A DNA stretch of 64,000 nucleotides from Hymenobacter amundsenii (GTDB lineage Bacteria; Bacteroidota; Bacteroidia; Cytophagales; Hymenobacteraceae), in the NCBI RefSeq assembly GCF_002204745.1, contig NZ_NIRR01000001.1, positions 62,001 to 126,000 of the forward strand. Reading direction: 5' to 3'. The position numbers and the translations under genes are program-made. The number at the start of each line of letters is the position of its first letter. The stretch's first letter is position 1. The notes beneath the pieces are model-generated. The model searched no databases. It had not been told where the DNA came from and saw only the letters and a program-made list of their open reading frames with translations. Of the stretch, positions 22,630-35,919 are shown one piece after another.

Positions 22630-22945
22630 GTAGGAAAGCTATTAGCTGTTGGCTGTTTATCTGCCGGGAAAAACCGCTTCTCTTAAGAAAAGCCGAAATA
22701 CCCTAACAGGACGACTCTGCTAAAAGTGCTCCGCGGGTCGGATAGGTACGCCACGCGGTAGTTTTAAACAGGTCTGATAGGTAACGACCCCAGTTTGGGC
22801 AAACTGCGGCTTACTGCGGTTACTTCTACCGGGGCTTCACGTCGTACTGACCATATCTCGGTACGAACCCGACGGCAGGTAGCTCGGCAGCTGCTTGAAA
22901 CAGGAGTTGCCCGCATCGAAACGCTGGCAACTCCCTTTTCAATTA
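22630..22945. other. rpoB-rpoC intergenic region
   Basis: This 316-base gap has no gene. Near rpoC it holds TAGCTGTTGGCTGTT (22643-22657), a 15-base word found again inside the radical SAM gene at 58465-58479. Near rpoB a 9-bp hairpin, GGAGTTGCC (22903-22911) with GGCAACTCC (22926-22934), has no T-tract on the minus strand, so it may be an RNA processing or attenuation structure rather than a terminator. No TAnnTTTG element is seen on the minus strand. Confidence 0.5.
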
Positions 22946-26848
<3,903 letters not shown>

Positions 26849-26887
26849 TGTATGTGGGGTTAGGAAATGGATACTTGGAGAATCCAA

Positions 26888-27053
26888 GCCAGGCTGAAAA
26901 CAGGGTTATCAGCTTGGGAAAATAGTCGGTTTTTTCGGACACAACGAAGCGCAAAGCGCTACTGCTAGCAATTTGCGCTGGCCCGTCCGTAGCCGCCAAA
27001 AGCCGCTGAGCGGCGCGTAAACGGACTTCCGATTGGTTTGTTGCCTACAAACA
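26888..27053. other. rplL-rpoB spacer, rpoB-proximal part
   Basis: No gene lies here. An 8-bp hairpin (AGCGCAAA near 26950 with TTTGCGCT near 26980) is visible. No promoter of the TAnnTTTG type was found on the minus strand, so rpoB probably depends on read-through from rplL. Confidence 0.4.
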
Positions 27054-27082
27054 GGAAAAGACCTGGCTTAGTTGCCAGGCCT
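27054..27082 (-). terminator. Partial terminator or attenuator between rplL and rpoB
   Basis: A 9-bp stem with one G-U pair (27059-27067 with 27074-27082, GCCTGGC core) is followed on the minus strand by TCTTTTCC. The short T-run suggests partial termination, a common way to make more L7/L12 than RNA polymerase (inference). Confidence 0.6.
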
Positions 27083-27119
27083 CTCCCAATTTGCTGGTTG
27101 TTAGAGCAGGCAGCAGAGA

Positions 27120-27497
27120 TTACTTAACCTCTACTTCAGCGCCGGCTTCTTCCAGTTGCTTCTTCAGGCCGTCGGCCTCATCTTTCGAAACACCTTCTTT
27201 TACTGGCTTAGGGGCACCGTCAACCAATTCCTTGGCTTCCTTCAGGCCGAGGCCGGTCAGGTCCTTCACTAGCTTAACTACGGCAAGCTTAGCGCCACCG
27301 GCCGACTTGAGGATCACGTCGAACGTGGTCTTCTCCTCGGGAGCATCAGCAGCAGCGCCAGCACCACCAGCCATCATCATTGGAGCAGCAGCAGCTGGCT
27401 CGATGCCGTACTCATCCTTCAGGATGCCAGCCAGTTCGTTTACTTCTTTTACCGTCAGGCTAACGAGCTGCTCGGCGAATGCTTTCAAATCTGCCAT
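27120..27497 (-). CDS. rplL: 50S ribosomal protein L7/L12
   Basis: This is the flexible stalk protein that recruits GTPase factors, present in several copies per ribosome. The 125 residues start [20 protein letters not shown]. There is an Ala-rich hinge ([20 protein letters not shown]) and a C-terminal domain with [20 protein letters not shown]. Normal length. Confidence 0.98.
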   Translation of the reverse strand: MADLKAFAEQLVSLTVKEVNELAGILKDEYGIEPAAAAPMMMAGGAGAAADAPEEKTTFDVILKSAGGAKLAVVKLVKDLTGLGLKEAKELVDGAPKPVKEGVSKDEADGLKKQLEEAGAEVEVK

Positions 27498-27636
27498 TTC
27501 TGTAGATTGTTAAAAAAGGGGGTTGTTGAAGAAAATTTTATCAGTACTGAGAATTCTTGTTGAGGAGCTGACCTTAACAGCCTAACGACTCAAACCAAAG
27601 TACTCGGTACTTCTTTTTGAAAAAGACGAGCAGTGG

Positions 27637-28191
27637 TTAGCCTGCAACCTCTTCTTTTTCGGAAAGCGTTTTGAGGATGCCAGCCAGCTTGGTACCGCCG
27701 CTCGACAGAGCAGAGATAACGTTCTTGGCGGGCGACTGGAGCAGACCGATGATTTCACCGATGAGTTCCGTCTTGCCTTTCAGCGTGCTGAGGGTGCTCA
27801 GTTGGTCATGACCAATGTAGATGCCAGCATCTACGTAAGCACCTTTCAAGGACGGACGGACTACGGCAGTTTTGCTGTAGTTCTGGGCCTTGTGGAACTC
27901 CTGGAGCAGTTTAGCCGGAGCATTGCCCGACTCTTTCGAGAACAGGATACCCGACTGGCCTACCAGCGCTGCGTCCATCTCCGTCGTGTCAACTTCGAGG
28001 GTATCGAGAGCCTTCCGGATGAACGTATTCTTGTACACCTTGAACTCCATGCCACGGTTGAAGCACAACCGGCGGAATTCGTTGATTTTCGCCACCGACA
28101 TTCCCGAAGCATCGGCAATGTAGAACGCGTTGTGCGATTGAAACTTCTCGCTCAACTCGTCGACGAGGGCTTGTTTTTCTTCCCGGATCAT
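27637..28191 (-). CDS. rplJ: 50S ribosomal protein L10
   Basis: L10 anchors the L7/L12 stalk to the ribosome. The 184-residue protein starts MIREEKQALVDELSEKFQSH, has FRRLCFNRGMEFKVYKNTFI in the RNA-binding part, and a helical C-terminus for L7/L12 dimers. It lies 139 bases before rplL, a spacer that holds only a small GTACTCGGTAC hairpin. Confidence 0.97.
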   Translation of the reverse strand: MIREEKQALVDELSEKFQSHNAFYIADASGMSVAKINEFRRLCFNRGMEFKVYKNTFIRKALDTLEVDTTEMDAALVGQSGILFSKESGNAPAKLLQEFHKAQNYSKTAVVRPSLKGAYVDAGIYIGHDQLSTLSTLKGKTELIGEIIGLLQSPAKNVISALSSGGTKLAGILKTLSEKEEVAG

Positions 28192-28210
28192 ATCGTCGTG
28201 TTGATTAAGG

Positions 28211-28903
28211 TTAGGCGGAAGTTACCGCAGTATCCACCGGCACGGCGGGCGACATCGTGCTCGAAAGCGTGATGCTCTTGATGTAGGTTCCTTTGGCCGA
28301 CGAAGGCTTTAGGCGAAGCAGCGTCTGGATAACCTCGATGGCGTTTTCAGCCAGCTTCTGGTCATCAAACGACACCTTGCCAACCGAGCAGTGAATGATA
28401 CCGGTTTTATCAACTTTAAAGTCGATTTTACCAGCCTTCACTTCCTGCACTGCTTTCGCAACGTCGGTCGTTACCGTACCCGACTTAGGGTTTGGCATCA
28501 GGCCACGAGGACCCAATACGCGGCCCAGACGGCCCACTTTGGCCATTACAGCCGGCATGGTGATGATAACGTCGATGTCGGTCCAGCCTTTCTCGATCTT
28601 AGCGATATAATCGTCCAAACCAACGAAATCGGCACCAGCTGCAGTAGCTTCGGCTTCTTTGTCAGGCGTAACGAGCGCCAGAACGCGAACGGTTTTGCCA
28701 GTGCCGTGGGGCAGCGTGGCTACGCCACGTACCATTTGGTCGGCTTTGCGGGGGTCTACGCCCAGCCGAACGTCGATATCTACTGAGGCGTCAAATTTCG
28801 TGTAGGTGATGTCCTTCACTACTTTGGCAGCCTCCACCAGATTCCGAACTTCGGTCAGGTCGTGCTTGGCAAGGGCTTCCTTGCGTTTTTTGCTAATTGC
28901 CAT
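28211..28903 (-). CDS. rplA: 50S ribosomal protein L1
   Basis: L1 forms the mobile stalk at the E site. The 230 residues start [20 protein letters not shown], with [20 protein letters not shown] and the signature [20 protein letters not shown]. It lies between rplK and rplJ with 18- and 19-base gaps. Confidence 0.98.
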   Translation of the reverse strand: MAISKKRKEALAKHDLTEVRNLVEAAKVVKDITYTKFDASVDIDVRLGVDPRKADQMVRGVATLPHGTGKTVRVLALVTPDKEAEATAAGADFVGLDDYIAKIEKGWTDIDVIITMPAVMAKVGRLGRVLGPRGLMPNPKSGTVTTDVAKAVQEVKAGKIDFKVDKTGIIHCSVGKVSFDDQKLAENAIEVIQTLLRLKPSSAKGTYIKSITLSSTMSPAVPVDTAVTSA

Positions 28904-28921
28904 GTCTTCTCCGTTGTTAAA

Positions 28922-29365
28922 TTATTCAGCAAAAGGAGAAGCGCCCGACACGGTGATGCCCATGCTGCGCGCCGTACCAGCCACCTGCTTCATGGCCGAC
29001 TCAATCACAAAAGCGTTCAGGTCGGGCATTTTAGTTTCGGCGATGGTGCGAACCTGGTCCCATGATACCGACCCAACCTTGTTCCGGTTTGGCTCTTTCG
29101 AACCGCTCTGGAGCTTAGCCGCATCCTTCAACAGAACGGGCACGGGTGGGGTCTTCACCACGAAGTCGAACGACTTGTCGGTGTACATGGTAATAAGAAC
29201 GGGACAAACTTGGCCGGCCTTATCCTGGGTGCGAGCATTGAACTGCTTGCAGAATTCCATGATGTTAAGGCCTTTGCTACCAAGTGCAGGTCCAACCGGC
29301 GGTGCGGGGTTCGCGGCGCCTCCCTTTATCTGAAGCTTCAGATAACCTCTAATTTCCTTGGCCAT
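28922..29365 (-). CDS. rplK: 50S ribosomal protein L11
   Basis: L11 forms the GTPase-associated centre and is needed for RelA activation in bacteria that have it. I start it at the ATG complementary to 29363-29365 ([20 protein letters not shown]), the conserved N-terminus, giving 147 residues; the longer frame adds 12 atypical residues. The [20 protein letters not shown] motif and the C-terminal [12 protein letters not shown] segment are present. Confidence 0.97.
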   Translation of the reverse strand: MAKEIRGYLKLQIKGGAANPAPPVGPALGSKGLNIMEFCKQFNARTQDKAGQVCPVLITMYTDKSFDFVVKTPPVPVLLKDAAKLQSGSKEPNRNKVGSVSWDQVRTIAETKMPDLNAFVIESAMKQVAGTARSMGITVSGASPFAE

Positions 29366-29484
29366 TTGGTTTGTAAGGCTTCGGATATTGCGTCGTAACA
29401 CGCTCCATCCTCAGTTTTTCAATTGCTCCGAAGTGGAAGCACCACCGGTCCGGAGCGGATAACCGGTGACGTATGGTTGTTAGA

Positions 29485-29570
29485 GCTTAGTTGATTGTGC
29501 TTAGGCTGATTTAACAGAGTGCTACCGTTAAACGAACTAAGCACTAAGCACTAAGCACAATCAGCTGAGC
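29485..29570. repeat. Intergenic inverted repeat between nusG and rplK
   Basis: The left arm GCTTAGTTGATTGTGCTTAG (29485-29504) matches the complement of the right arm (29551-29570) at 18 of 20 positions. The right arm is preceded by the word CTAAGCA repeated in tandem. The right arm ends one base before the nusG stop codon complement. No T-tract, so read-through into rplK is expected. Confidence 0.75.
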
Positions 29571-29571
29571 A

Positions 29572-30141
29572 CTACTCTATTTCCTTCTCGACCTGGGTGT
29601 AGCTCAACTCCATGGGCTGGCTACGGCCGAATATTTTGACTATGACGTTGAGACGCTTACGGTCCTCAAATACCTCGGCTACGTTACCCGACATACCAGC
29701 AAAGCCGCCATCCACGATTTTCACCAACTCGCCCACCACGAAGGGTGTTTCGAGCATTTCGGTCTGCTCTTCGGCTTCATCCACAATCCCGAGGATGCGG
29801 TTGACTTCCGAAATGTGCAGCGGCACGGGTATCATGTTCTGGTTGGCCGCTTTACCTTCCTTATCGGAGAGGAAGCCGATGATGCCCGGCGTACTGGTGA
29901 TAATGTGGTCGACCTCACCGTGGGTCAGATCGGCGTGGATGATGATGTAACCGGGATAGAGGTTCCGTTCGCGTACGCGCTTCTTACCGTTGCGCATTTC
30001 GAACACCTTCTCTACCGGAATCAGCACCTGCGGCACCAATTCCGAGAGGCCATGACGGCCAATCTCGGTTTCGAGGTAAGTCTTTGCTTTTTTCTCTTGG
30101 CCGCTCACCGAGCGGACAACGTACCATTTCAATTCGCCCAT
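29572..30141 (-). CDS. nusG: Transcription termination/antitermination protein NusG
   Basis: NusG binds RNA polymerase and couples it to Rho or the ribosome. The 189 residues start MGELKWYVVRSVSGQEKKAK (NGN domain). The KOW domain near the C-terminus reads VGELVKIVDGGFAGMSGNVA. Length is normal. It follows secE by 21 bases. Confidence 0.98.
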   Translation of the reverse strand: MGELKWYVVRSVSGQEKKAKTYLETEIGRHGLSELVPQVLIPVEKVFEMRNGKKRVRERNLYPGYIIIHADLTHGEVDHIITSTPGIIGFLSDKEGKAANQNMIPVPLHISEVNRILGIVDEAEEQTEMLETPFVVGELVKIVDGGFAGMSGNVAEVFEDRKRLNVIVKIFGRSQPMELSYTQVEKEIE

Positions 30142-30162
30142 TTTAGCCGTGTCTGTTACCGA

Positions 30163-30357
30163 TTAAACGAACGAATTATAAAACGCTTCCAAGCTTTCCT
30201 TGAAAGCTACATCCATCACTCCTACTACCACGGCAAAGATCAGCGAGCCAAGCAGCACAAGGCCGGCGCTCTTCTGCAATTCTTCCAGCGTAGGCCACGT
30301 CACTTTGTAACGCATCTCGTCGGAAGTTTCCCGGATGTAGTTGCTCAGCTTGCTCAT
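30163..30357 (-). CDS. secE: Preprotein translocase subunit SecE
   Basis: SecE clamps SecY in the inner membrane. This short form has 64 residues, with an amphipathic segment ending in the conserved KVTWPTLEEL, then one membrane helix (SAGLVLLGSLIFAVVVGVMD). It lies between tRNA-Trp and nusG, as in many Bacteroidota. Confidence 0.96.
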   Translation of the reverse strand: MSKLSNYIRETSDEMRYKVTWPTLEELQKSAGLVLLGSLIFAVVVGVMDVAFKESLEAFYNSFV

Positions 30358-30380
30358 GCTCGTGGGCTGGGGAGAGTGAT

Positions 30381-30408
30381 TAAAAGGACGGCTGCCGAAG
30401 CAGCCGTC
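30381..30408 (-). terminator. Hairpin terminator between tRNA-Trp and secE
   Basis: A perfect 9-bp stem, GACGGCTGC (30387-30395) with GCAGCCGTC (30400-30408), has a CGAA loop (UUCG in the transcript) and CCTTTTAATC after it on the minus strand. It may end the tRNA transcript or be only partly effective, since no other promoter for secE-nusG was found. Confidence 0.65.
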
Positions 30409-30416
30409 GATTCTGG

Positions 30417-30490
30417 TGGCACGGGCGGAGAGATTCGAACTCCCATCAAAGGTTTTGGAGACCTCTATTCTACCCTTGAACTACGCCCGT
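30417..30490 (-). tRNA. tRNA-Trp (anticodon CCA)
   Basis: The cloverleaf folds on the minus strand: acceptor ACGGGCG/CGCCCGT, anticodon loop with CCA, and T-loop GTTCGAATC. The discriminator G and the 3' CCA are encoded, unlike in the other four tRNAs of the window. Confidence 0.96.
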
Positions 30491-30529
30491 GGGTGCGTCC
30501 CAGTTAGGCCCGAAGCCGGATTGGGACTG

Positions 30530-30560
30530 CAAATGTAGGCAACTCTTGACACAAAACAAA
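30530..30560 (-). promoter_or_regulatory. Promoter of tRNA-Trp-secE-nusG
   Basis: On the minus strand TTTG (30557-30560), a 19-base spacer and TACATTTG (30530-30537) match the full consensus. The -33 element and the first two bases of the -7 element lie in the second arm of the tuf 3' inverted repeat. Confidence 0.8.
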
Positions 30561-30611
30561 TCCGGCCCCGAAATTTTCGGGGCGGATTTGTTTTGTGTCA
30601 AGAGTTGCCTA
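30536..30611 (-). terminator. Long inverted repeat after tuf, probable terminator
   Basis: The arms are 30536-30573 and 30575-30611: 37 paired bases with a single bulged G and almost no loop. The structure starts 7 bases after the tuf stop codon. Its distal arm contains the promoter of the next unit. No pure T-tract follows, but GATTTGTTTTG lies in the descending arm, so termination is inferred from position. Confidence 0.75.
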
Positions 30612-30617
30612 AGAAAA

Positions 30618-31805
30618 CTACTCGGTGATTTCAGTTACCTGACCAGCACCTACCGTACGGCCACCCTCACGGATAGCGAAACGCAGACCTTTCTCCATAG
30701 CTACCGAGTTGATCAGCTCAACCGAGATAGTTACGTTGTCGCCGGGCATTACCATTTCTACACCCTCGGACAGCATGATGATGCCGGTCACGTCGGTGGT
30801 GCGGAAATAGAACTGGGGACGGTAGTTGTTGAAGAATGGAGTGTGACGACCACCTTCCTCTTTCGACAACACGTACACCTCAGCCTTGAACTTGGTGTGA
30901 GGCTTAACTGAACCTGGCTTGCAGATAACCATACCACGACGGATGGCTTCTTTTTCAATGCCACGGAGCAACAGACCTACATTGTCACCAGCTTCGCCAC
31001 GGTCGAGGATCTTGCGGAACATCTCCACACCGGTTACAGTCGACTTAAGGTTCTCAGCACCCATGCCAAGAATCTCAACCTGCTCACCCGAGTTAACGAT
31101 GCCACGCTCGATACGGCCGGTAGCTACAGTTCCACGGCCGGTGATAGAGAACACGTCCTCTACGGGCATCAGGAAGGGCAGGTCGGTCAGACGAGCAGGA
31201 ATTGGAATGAAGCTGTCAACAGCGTCCATCAGCTCCTCGATCTTGGGAACCCAGTTGGCATCGCCATTCAGGCCACCCAGAGCCGAGCCCTGAATTACGG
31301 GAATGTTGTCGCCGTCGAAGTCGTAGAACGAGAGCAGCTCACGGATTTCCATTTCCACCAGCTCGAGGAGCTCGGGGTCATCGACCATGTCTACTTTGTT
31401 CATGAACACCACCAGCTGAGGAACACCTACCTGACGGGCGAGCAGGATGTGCTCACGGGTCTGGGGCATTGGGCCGTCGGTGGCGGCTACCACGAGGATA
31501 GCACCGTCCATCTGAGCGGCACCAGTTACCATGTTCTTCACATAGTCAGCGTGACCGGGGCAGTCAACGTGAGCATAGTGACGGTTTACAGTAGAGTACT
31601 CTACGTGCGACGTGTTGATCGTGATACCACGCTCTTTTTCTTCGGGCGCGTTGTCGATCGAAGAGAAGTCGCGCTTGGCAGCCAGACCCTTGTTAGCCAA
31701 TACCATCGTGATGGCGGCGGTGAGGGTAGTCTTGCCGTGGTCCACGTGACCAATCGTGCCGATGTTTACGTGCGGCTTGGACCGGTCAAAATTTTCTTTA
31801 GCCAT
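30618..31805 (-). CDS. tuf: Elongation factor Tu
   Basis: EF-Tu delivers aminoacyl-tRNA to the ribosome. The 395 residues start [20 protein letters not shown]. GTPase motifs: [21 protein letters not shown], and NKVDMVDD. The C-terminal barrel has [20 protein letters not shown]. It is cotranscribed with tRNA-Thr upstream. Confidence 0.98.
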   Translation of the reverse strand: MAKENFDRSKPHVNIGTIGHVDHGKTTLTAAITMVLANKGLAAKRDFSSIDNAPEEKERGITINTSHVEYSTVNRHYAHVDCPGHADYVKNMVTGAAQMDGAILVVAATDGPMPQTREHILLARQVGVPQLVVFMNKVDMVDDPELLELVEMEIRELLSFYDFDGDNIPVIQGSALGGLNGDANWVPKIEELMDAVDSFIPIPARLTDLPFLMPVEDVFSITGRGTVATGRIERGIVNSGEQVEILGMGAENLKSTVTGVEMFRKILDRGEAGDNVGLLLRGIEKEAIRRGMVICKPGSVKPHTKFKAEVYVLSKEEGGRHTPFFNNYRPQFYFRTTDVTGIIMLSEGVEMVMPGDNVTISVELINSVAMEKGLRFAIREGGRTVGAGQVTEITE

Positions 31806-31979
31806 TGTAAAGAGATTAAGAGGAATTTTGAGATGAAGAGGGGGAAACGCGACTAAAACTTAACTATACAGAAAGAAAGCGAAACGCAGCTCCACTTTAT
31901 CGGGACTGCACGTCGCTTTTCTTGGCTGACAGTTCCAAAACGGTGCAGTCGCGCTGCCCCGTTGGTACTCGTAATTCTG

Positions 31980-32051
<72 letters not shown>

Positions 32052-32085
32052 TGGTGTTACTGCGTGCAGTTTTTGCGTCGTTGGG

Positions 32086-32116
32086 CAAAGGTACGACAGG
32101 AGAACAACTTTGCCAA
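32086..32116 (-). promoter_or_regulatory. Promoter of tRNA-Thr-tuf
   Basis: On the minus strand TTG (32114-32116), a 20-base spacer and TACCTTTG (32086-32093) match the consensus in full. It lies between tRNA-Gly and tRNA-Thr, so tuf can be expressed separately from the first two tRNAs. Confidence 0.8.
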
Positions 32117-32160
32117 CCTAGGTTGACGCAATCTGTTTCTGGCGACGCCACGATGCTGCG

Positions 32161-32233
32161 AGCGGGAGACGAGGTTCGAACTCGCGACCTACAGCTTGGA
32201 AGGCTGTCGCTCTACCAACTGAGCTACTCCCGC
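32161..32233 (-). tRNA. tRNA-Gly (anticodon TCC)
   Basis: On the minus strand the acceptor is GCGGGAG/CTCCCGC, the anticodon stem ACAGC/GCTGT encloses CTTCCAA, and the T-loop is GTTCGAACC. The 3' CCA is not encoded. Confidence 0.96.
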
Positions 32234-32308
32234 GGGGTGCGAATGAATGAATCGGTGCACGAGGGAATAGAAACTCCCTCATCCGCCAATTCACTTATTT
32301 GCTTAACG

Positions 32309-32391
32309 TGGGGGGAGAAGGATTCGAACCTTCGAAAGCTTACGCTAACAGAGTTACAGTCTGTCCCATTTGGCCGCTCTGGAACCCCCCC
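32309..32391 (-). tRNA. tRNA-Tyr (anticodon GTA)
   Basis: This is a class II tRNA with a long variable arm. The acceptor has seven Gs paired to TCCCCCC, the anticodon stem ACAGA/TCTGT encloses CTGTAAC, the variable arm is TAGCGTAAGCTTTC or so, and the T-stem is GAAGG/CCTTC. The 3' CCA is not encoded. Confidence 0.95.
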
Positions 32392-32475
32392 GCTAAGTAA
32401 TTCTGGCGCCGTTTGCGCAAAATTAATTTCCTCCTATTCGTGTGGCCGAAGCCGCTTCTGTGTGAATTGGAGCTG

Positions 32476-32505
32476 CAAAATTAGCGGCTTTCTGATGTAA
32501 GTCAA
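32476..32505 (-). promoter_or_regulatory. Promoter of tRNA-Tyr-tRNA-Gly
   Basis: On the minus strand TTG (32503-32505, in CTTGAC), a 19-base spacer and TAATTTTG (32476-32483) form a full promoter. A second TAATTTTG at 32418-32425 lacks a -33 partner and is nearer the tRNA. Confidence 0.75.
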
Positions 32506-32645
32506 GCCCTGCGCGAAAAAGGTTTTTAGCCGAGCCGGTTTTTTGTGCCGGCGCTGGCTCCAATTGGCGTCTTAATTGGCTGACTATCTTTTACAAGCAC
32601 CGGACTCAGGCTGACCAATCCTCACTTAAAAAAAATTGTTTTTTT

Positions 32646-35258
32646 TTATTGCACCAAGCTGTACATGGCCTTCAGATCGTTATCCTTCTCCTTATTGCGG
32701 ATATCCTGGAGGGTGGTTTTGAGCGTTGGCATGCTGGTCAGCAACTCGTGCAAGCCTTTATAGGCACCCAGGCGGACGTAGAGTTGCGGGTGGGTCCGGG
32801 CCAGATTTTCGAGGTGTTGGATTCCCTTCTCGCGCTCGACGGGTGGAATGCGGTTCATCAGCTTGCCGAAGTTTTCGAGCAGCACATAGAGCACTTCAGG
32901 CGGAGCATCCTGGCTGCGCTGCAGAAACCATGGGTAGTCGTCGAGGGTGCCGTTGAGGCCGTAGTAGTTGGAAAGGGCCGTGAGCAGGGCCGGATTCCGG
33001 GTGCTTTGCAGTGCGGCTACCTGGGCGCGGGTACCAGCGGCCGGCGCTTTCGACAATGCCTCCACGGCCGCCCCTACCACCAGATACGAGCTATCCTTGA
33101 GGGCCACGTTGTAGGCCTCATTAAAGTCCTCATTCGGAAATGATGCCAGCACATTGAGCGCCGTTGCCCGCACTGTGTTATTTTTTTCGCTCAGGGCGGC
33201 CCGTTGCAGATCTTTGCGCACAGCAGTACCCTCGGCCCCACGGTAGCGGCGCAGCCCCTCTAAGGCCGCTACCCGGGTGGCCCAGAACGGATCGGTGAGG
33301 GCGTTGCGGAAGGCGGAGCTGACCAGCAGATCGGCCGATTTGCTGCGTAGCCCCTCGATGGCCTGGACCCGTTGGAGGTAGCCCTGGGCATGGCTGAGTT
33401 GGAACTGCAACTCTTCTGTGCTCTGGGTTTCATCAATATCAGCCAGCAGTATGCCTTCGTTATCGAACTTTACCAGGGCTGGGCGCTGGCCGGCCGGCAG
33501 GCGGAACGTCTGATCGGCTTTGGTGATAACCAAGCGGTGCTCGGTGGGCTGGTTGCTACTGCCGCCGCCGCCCCAGACAGCCACGGCTACGGGCAAACGG
33601 TACACGGGCTGGAAAAGGGTGTCCTGCACCTGCTGCACCCGCAGCACCACGGCGTTGTTTTCGTAGCTATGCGATACACGCAGCTCGGGGTGGCCGCGCT
33701 GCATAAACCACTGGTCAAAAAACCACAGCAAATCCTCGCCCGTCGTTTCCTCGAAGGCAATTCGCAGCTTGGCAATTTCCGAGGAGGAAAGCTTGTTCTG
33801 GGTCAGGTAGCGGTTGAGGGAAGCGAAGAAGGCATCGTCGCCCACGTAGCTGCGTAGCATGTGCAGCACCCGTCCGCCCTTATCGTAAGAGTGGCGGTCG
33901 AACATGTCTTCGCGGTTGGCATAGCGGTAGCGGATGAGCGGCTCGCGCTTGGTCTGGGCCTCCTGAAGGTAGTTACGCAGCTTGGTTTGCTGCACCAATG
34001 CCGCCGCATCGGGGCCGTACTTGTGCTCTGCCCACAACAATTCCGAGTAATCGGCGAACGACTCGTTGAGGGGTAGGTTGGACCACGACTCGGTTGTTAC
34101 ATAGTCGCCAAACCACTGGTGAAACAGTTCGTGAGCCACCACCGACTCGAAGCCGGCGTACGACACATCGGCCAGTTCGCGAGCCGTGAACTGTACCAGT
34201 TGCTGCTGGAACGTGGAGGCCGTAGTGTTTTCCATTGCCCCCGACACGAAGTCGTGCACCGCGACCTGCGCGTATTTTTCCCAAGGATAATCGACCCCCA
34301 GCTTCTTGGAGAAGAATTCCAGCATCTCGGGCGTGTTGCCGAATACCTGCTTGGCGGTATACTGGTAAGCGGGGTCCACGTAATAGTCGACCGGCTTACC
34401 GCGCCACGTGTCTGACACTACGGCGAAGTTGCCCACGGCCAGCATGGCGAGGTAGGGCGCGTGGGGTTGGCTGAGCTTCCAGGTATCGGTGTGAGTGCCA
34501 TCGGGGTTGCGGCGCGACGAAACGAGCAGGCCATTGGACACCGTTTTCTGGCCGCCTTCCACCGTTAGGCTAATTTCCTGGGTCATCCGTTGGTTGGGCC
34601 GGTCGATGGTTGGAAACCAACAGGAGCTGCCCTCCGTCTCGCCCTGGGTCCAGACTTGGCGCGGCTTCCCTTTCTCAGTGCCCAACGGATTGATGAAGTA
34701 CAGCCCCTTGTCGTCGGTGATGGCCTCGCTCCCCCCCCGGGGCAGTTCGTTGGGCTTGGCTACGTACTGAATACGTAATTGGTACTGCTCGGTGCGCTGG
34801 TAGGTGCGGTCGAGGGCAATGGTGAGTTTCTTTTTGTCGTAGCTGTATTTCAGGTCGCGGCCCTTCTTACTGGAACCGCTCAGCAGCTCCACACTTTTTA
34901 CATCGAAACCTTTGGCATCAAGCACCAGCTGGCTCTGGGGGTAGAAATGGGGCCGCACGGTGAGCGTAGCCGTACCTAGCAGCCACTGCCGGGCCCAGTC
35001 GAAGCGCACGTCCAGTTTGGTGTCCACCAAGTCGTGAAGGACAGTAGCCGAGGGCTGCAGGGGATTGGTATTTGGCAGCCAATTGGGAACCGGGGCCGCC
35101 GCCGCGGTATAGAAGGCAGCGGGTTCGGGCGCTTTCTTCTCAGGGGCCTTCCGCTGCGCGGCATGGTTGGTCGCGGTGGTTCCGCGCCCTCCCTGGGCAT
35201 TAGCGGAGGCCGAAGCCCCCAGAACCAGCGAAAGAGCAATGAGAACCGGGTATTTCAT
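32646..35258 (-). CDS. M1 family aminopeptidase with signal peptide and HEAT-like C-terminus
   Basis: This is a predicted exported zinc aminopeptidase (gluzincin). I start it at the ATG complementary to 35256-35258 (MKYPVLIALSLVLGASASAN), which opens a clean signal peptide. The 870-residue protein has the substrate motif GAMENTTAST, the zinc motif HELFHQW at residues 376-380 and the third ligand Glu in LNESFADYSELL. After the catalytic domain lies an alpha-helical repeat region (about residues 600-870). Family members trim N-terminal residues from peptides; the natural substrate is unknown. It stands alone on the minus strand. Confidence 0.93.
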   Translation of the reverse strand: MKYPVLIALSLVLGASASANAQGGRGTTATNHAAQRKAPEKKAPEPAAFYTAAAAPVPNWLPNTNPLQPSATVLHDLVDTKLDVRFDWARQWLLGTATLTVRPHFYPQSQLVLDAKGFDVKSVELLSGSSKKGRDLKYSYDKKKLTIALDRTYQRTEQYQLRIQYVAKPNELPRGGSEAITDDKGLYFINPLGTEKGKPRQVWTQGETEGSSCWFPTIDRPNQRMTQEISLTVEGGQKTVSNGLLVSSRRNPDGTHTDTWKLSQPHAPYLAMLAVGNFAVVSDTWRGKPVDYYVDPAYQYTAKQVFGNTPEMLEFFSKKLGVDYPWEKYAQVAVHDFVSGAMENTTASTFQQQLVQFTARELADVSYAGFESVVAHELFHQWFGDYVTTESWSNLPLNESFADYSELLWAEHKYGPDAAALVQQTKLRNYLQEAQTKREPLIRYRYANREDMFDRHSYDKGGRVLHMLRSYVGDDAFFASLNRYLTQNKLSSSEIAKLRIAFEETTGEDLLWFFDQWFMQRGHPELRVSHSYENNAVVLRVQQVQDTLFQPVYRLPVAVAVWGGGGSSNQPTEHRLVITKADQTFRLPAGQRPALVKFDNEGILLADIDETQSTEELQFQLSHAQGYLQRVQAIEGLRSKSADLLVSSAFRNALTDPFWATRVAALEGLRRYRGAEGTAVRKDLQRAALSEKNNTVRATALNVLASFPNEDFNEAYNVALKDSSYLVVGAAVEALSKAPAAGTRAQVAALQSTRNPALLTALSNYYGLNGTLDDYPWFLQRSQDAPPEVLYVLLENFGKLMNRIPPVEREKGIQHLENLARTHPQLYVRLGAYKGLHELLTSMPTLKTTLQDIRNKEKDNDLKAMYSLVQ

Positions 35259-35315
35259 GTGATGAGGCACTAGCATAAGGGATGGTGAAGTTCCGAATTT
35301 ATTTCAGAATTGACC

Positions 35316-35323
35316 TATCTTTA
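35316..35323 (+). promoter_or_regulatory. Weak -7 element upstream of the biotin carrier gene
   Basis: TATCTTTA differs from TAnnTTTG at the last base. It lies 32 bases before the ATG. No clear -33 element. Confidence 0.35.
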
Positions 35324-35354
35324 AGCCCTTTTCCGCCCTACTCCCTTCCCGCCC

Positions 35355-35864
35355 ATGCTCCAGGTTCACGCTACCACAGCCCCCCAGCACATCTGGGAAG
35401 TTGATTATCAGCCTAACGGTCCTATTACGCTTAACGGCGAGCCGTTCGACTGGGACTTGGCCCGGCTTGGGGCCGGACGGTACCATATCCTCTACCGGGG
35501 CCACTCGTATAATGCTGAGTTGGTCGAGGCCGACTACGTGGCCAAAACCATCGTGCTTACCCTCAACGGACAGCGACTGGAGTTGCAGGCTAAGGACCGT
35601 TTCGATCTATTGCTTGACAAAATGGGCCTTACCGCAGTAGCCAGCAGCAAAGTCAACGAGTTGAAGGCTCCTATGCCGGGCTTGATTGTGGACATTCGGG
35701 TGACGCCGGGCCAGACCGTGCAGAAGGGCGACCCACTGCTGGTGCTGGAAGCCATGAAAATGGAGAACATCCTCAAGGCTCCGGGCGAAGGCATTGTTAC
35801 GGCCATCAAGATCAACCTGCGCGACAACGTGACCAAGGGCCAGGTACTGGTGCAGTTCAGCTGA
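35355..35864 (+). CDS. Biotin/lipoyl-attachment carrier protein
   Basis: The C-terminal 70 residues are a biotinyl domain with EAMKMEN, so Lys135 is the predicted biotin site. The preceding part has an Ala/Pro-poor linker and an N-terminal beta-rich domain (about residues 1-80). At 169 residues it resembles carrier subunits of acyl-CoA or oxaloacetate-type carboxylases (biotin carboxyl carrier). No carboxylase gene lies beside it, so the partner enzyme is unknown. pyrH follows 55 bases later on the same strand. Confidence 0.88.
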   Translation: MLQVHATTAPQHIWEVDYQPNGPITLNGEPFDWDLARLGAGRYHILYRGHSYNAELVEADYVAKTIVLTLNGQRLELQAKDRFDLLLDKMGLTAVASSKVNELKAPMPGLIVDIRVTPGQTVQKGDPLLVLEAMKMENILKAPGEGIVTAIKINLRDNVTKGQVLVQFS

Positions 35865-35919
35865 TCAAACCGCCCTCAGGTCGCCCTCTTCCTTGCATTC
35901 ACCGCCAAATTCTTTTGTT

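Noticed and set aside
22903..22934. Hairpin between rpoB and rpoC as a terminator
   Set aside because: There is no T-tract on the minus strand and rpoC has no visible promoter of its own, so termination here is unlikely.
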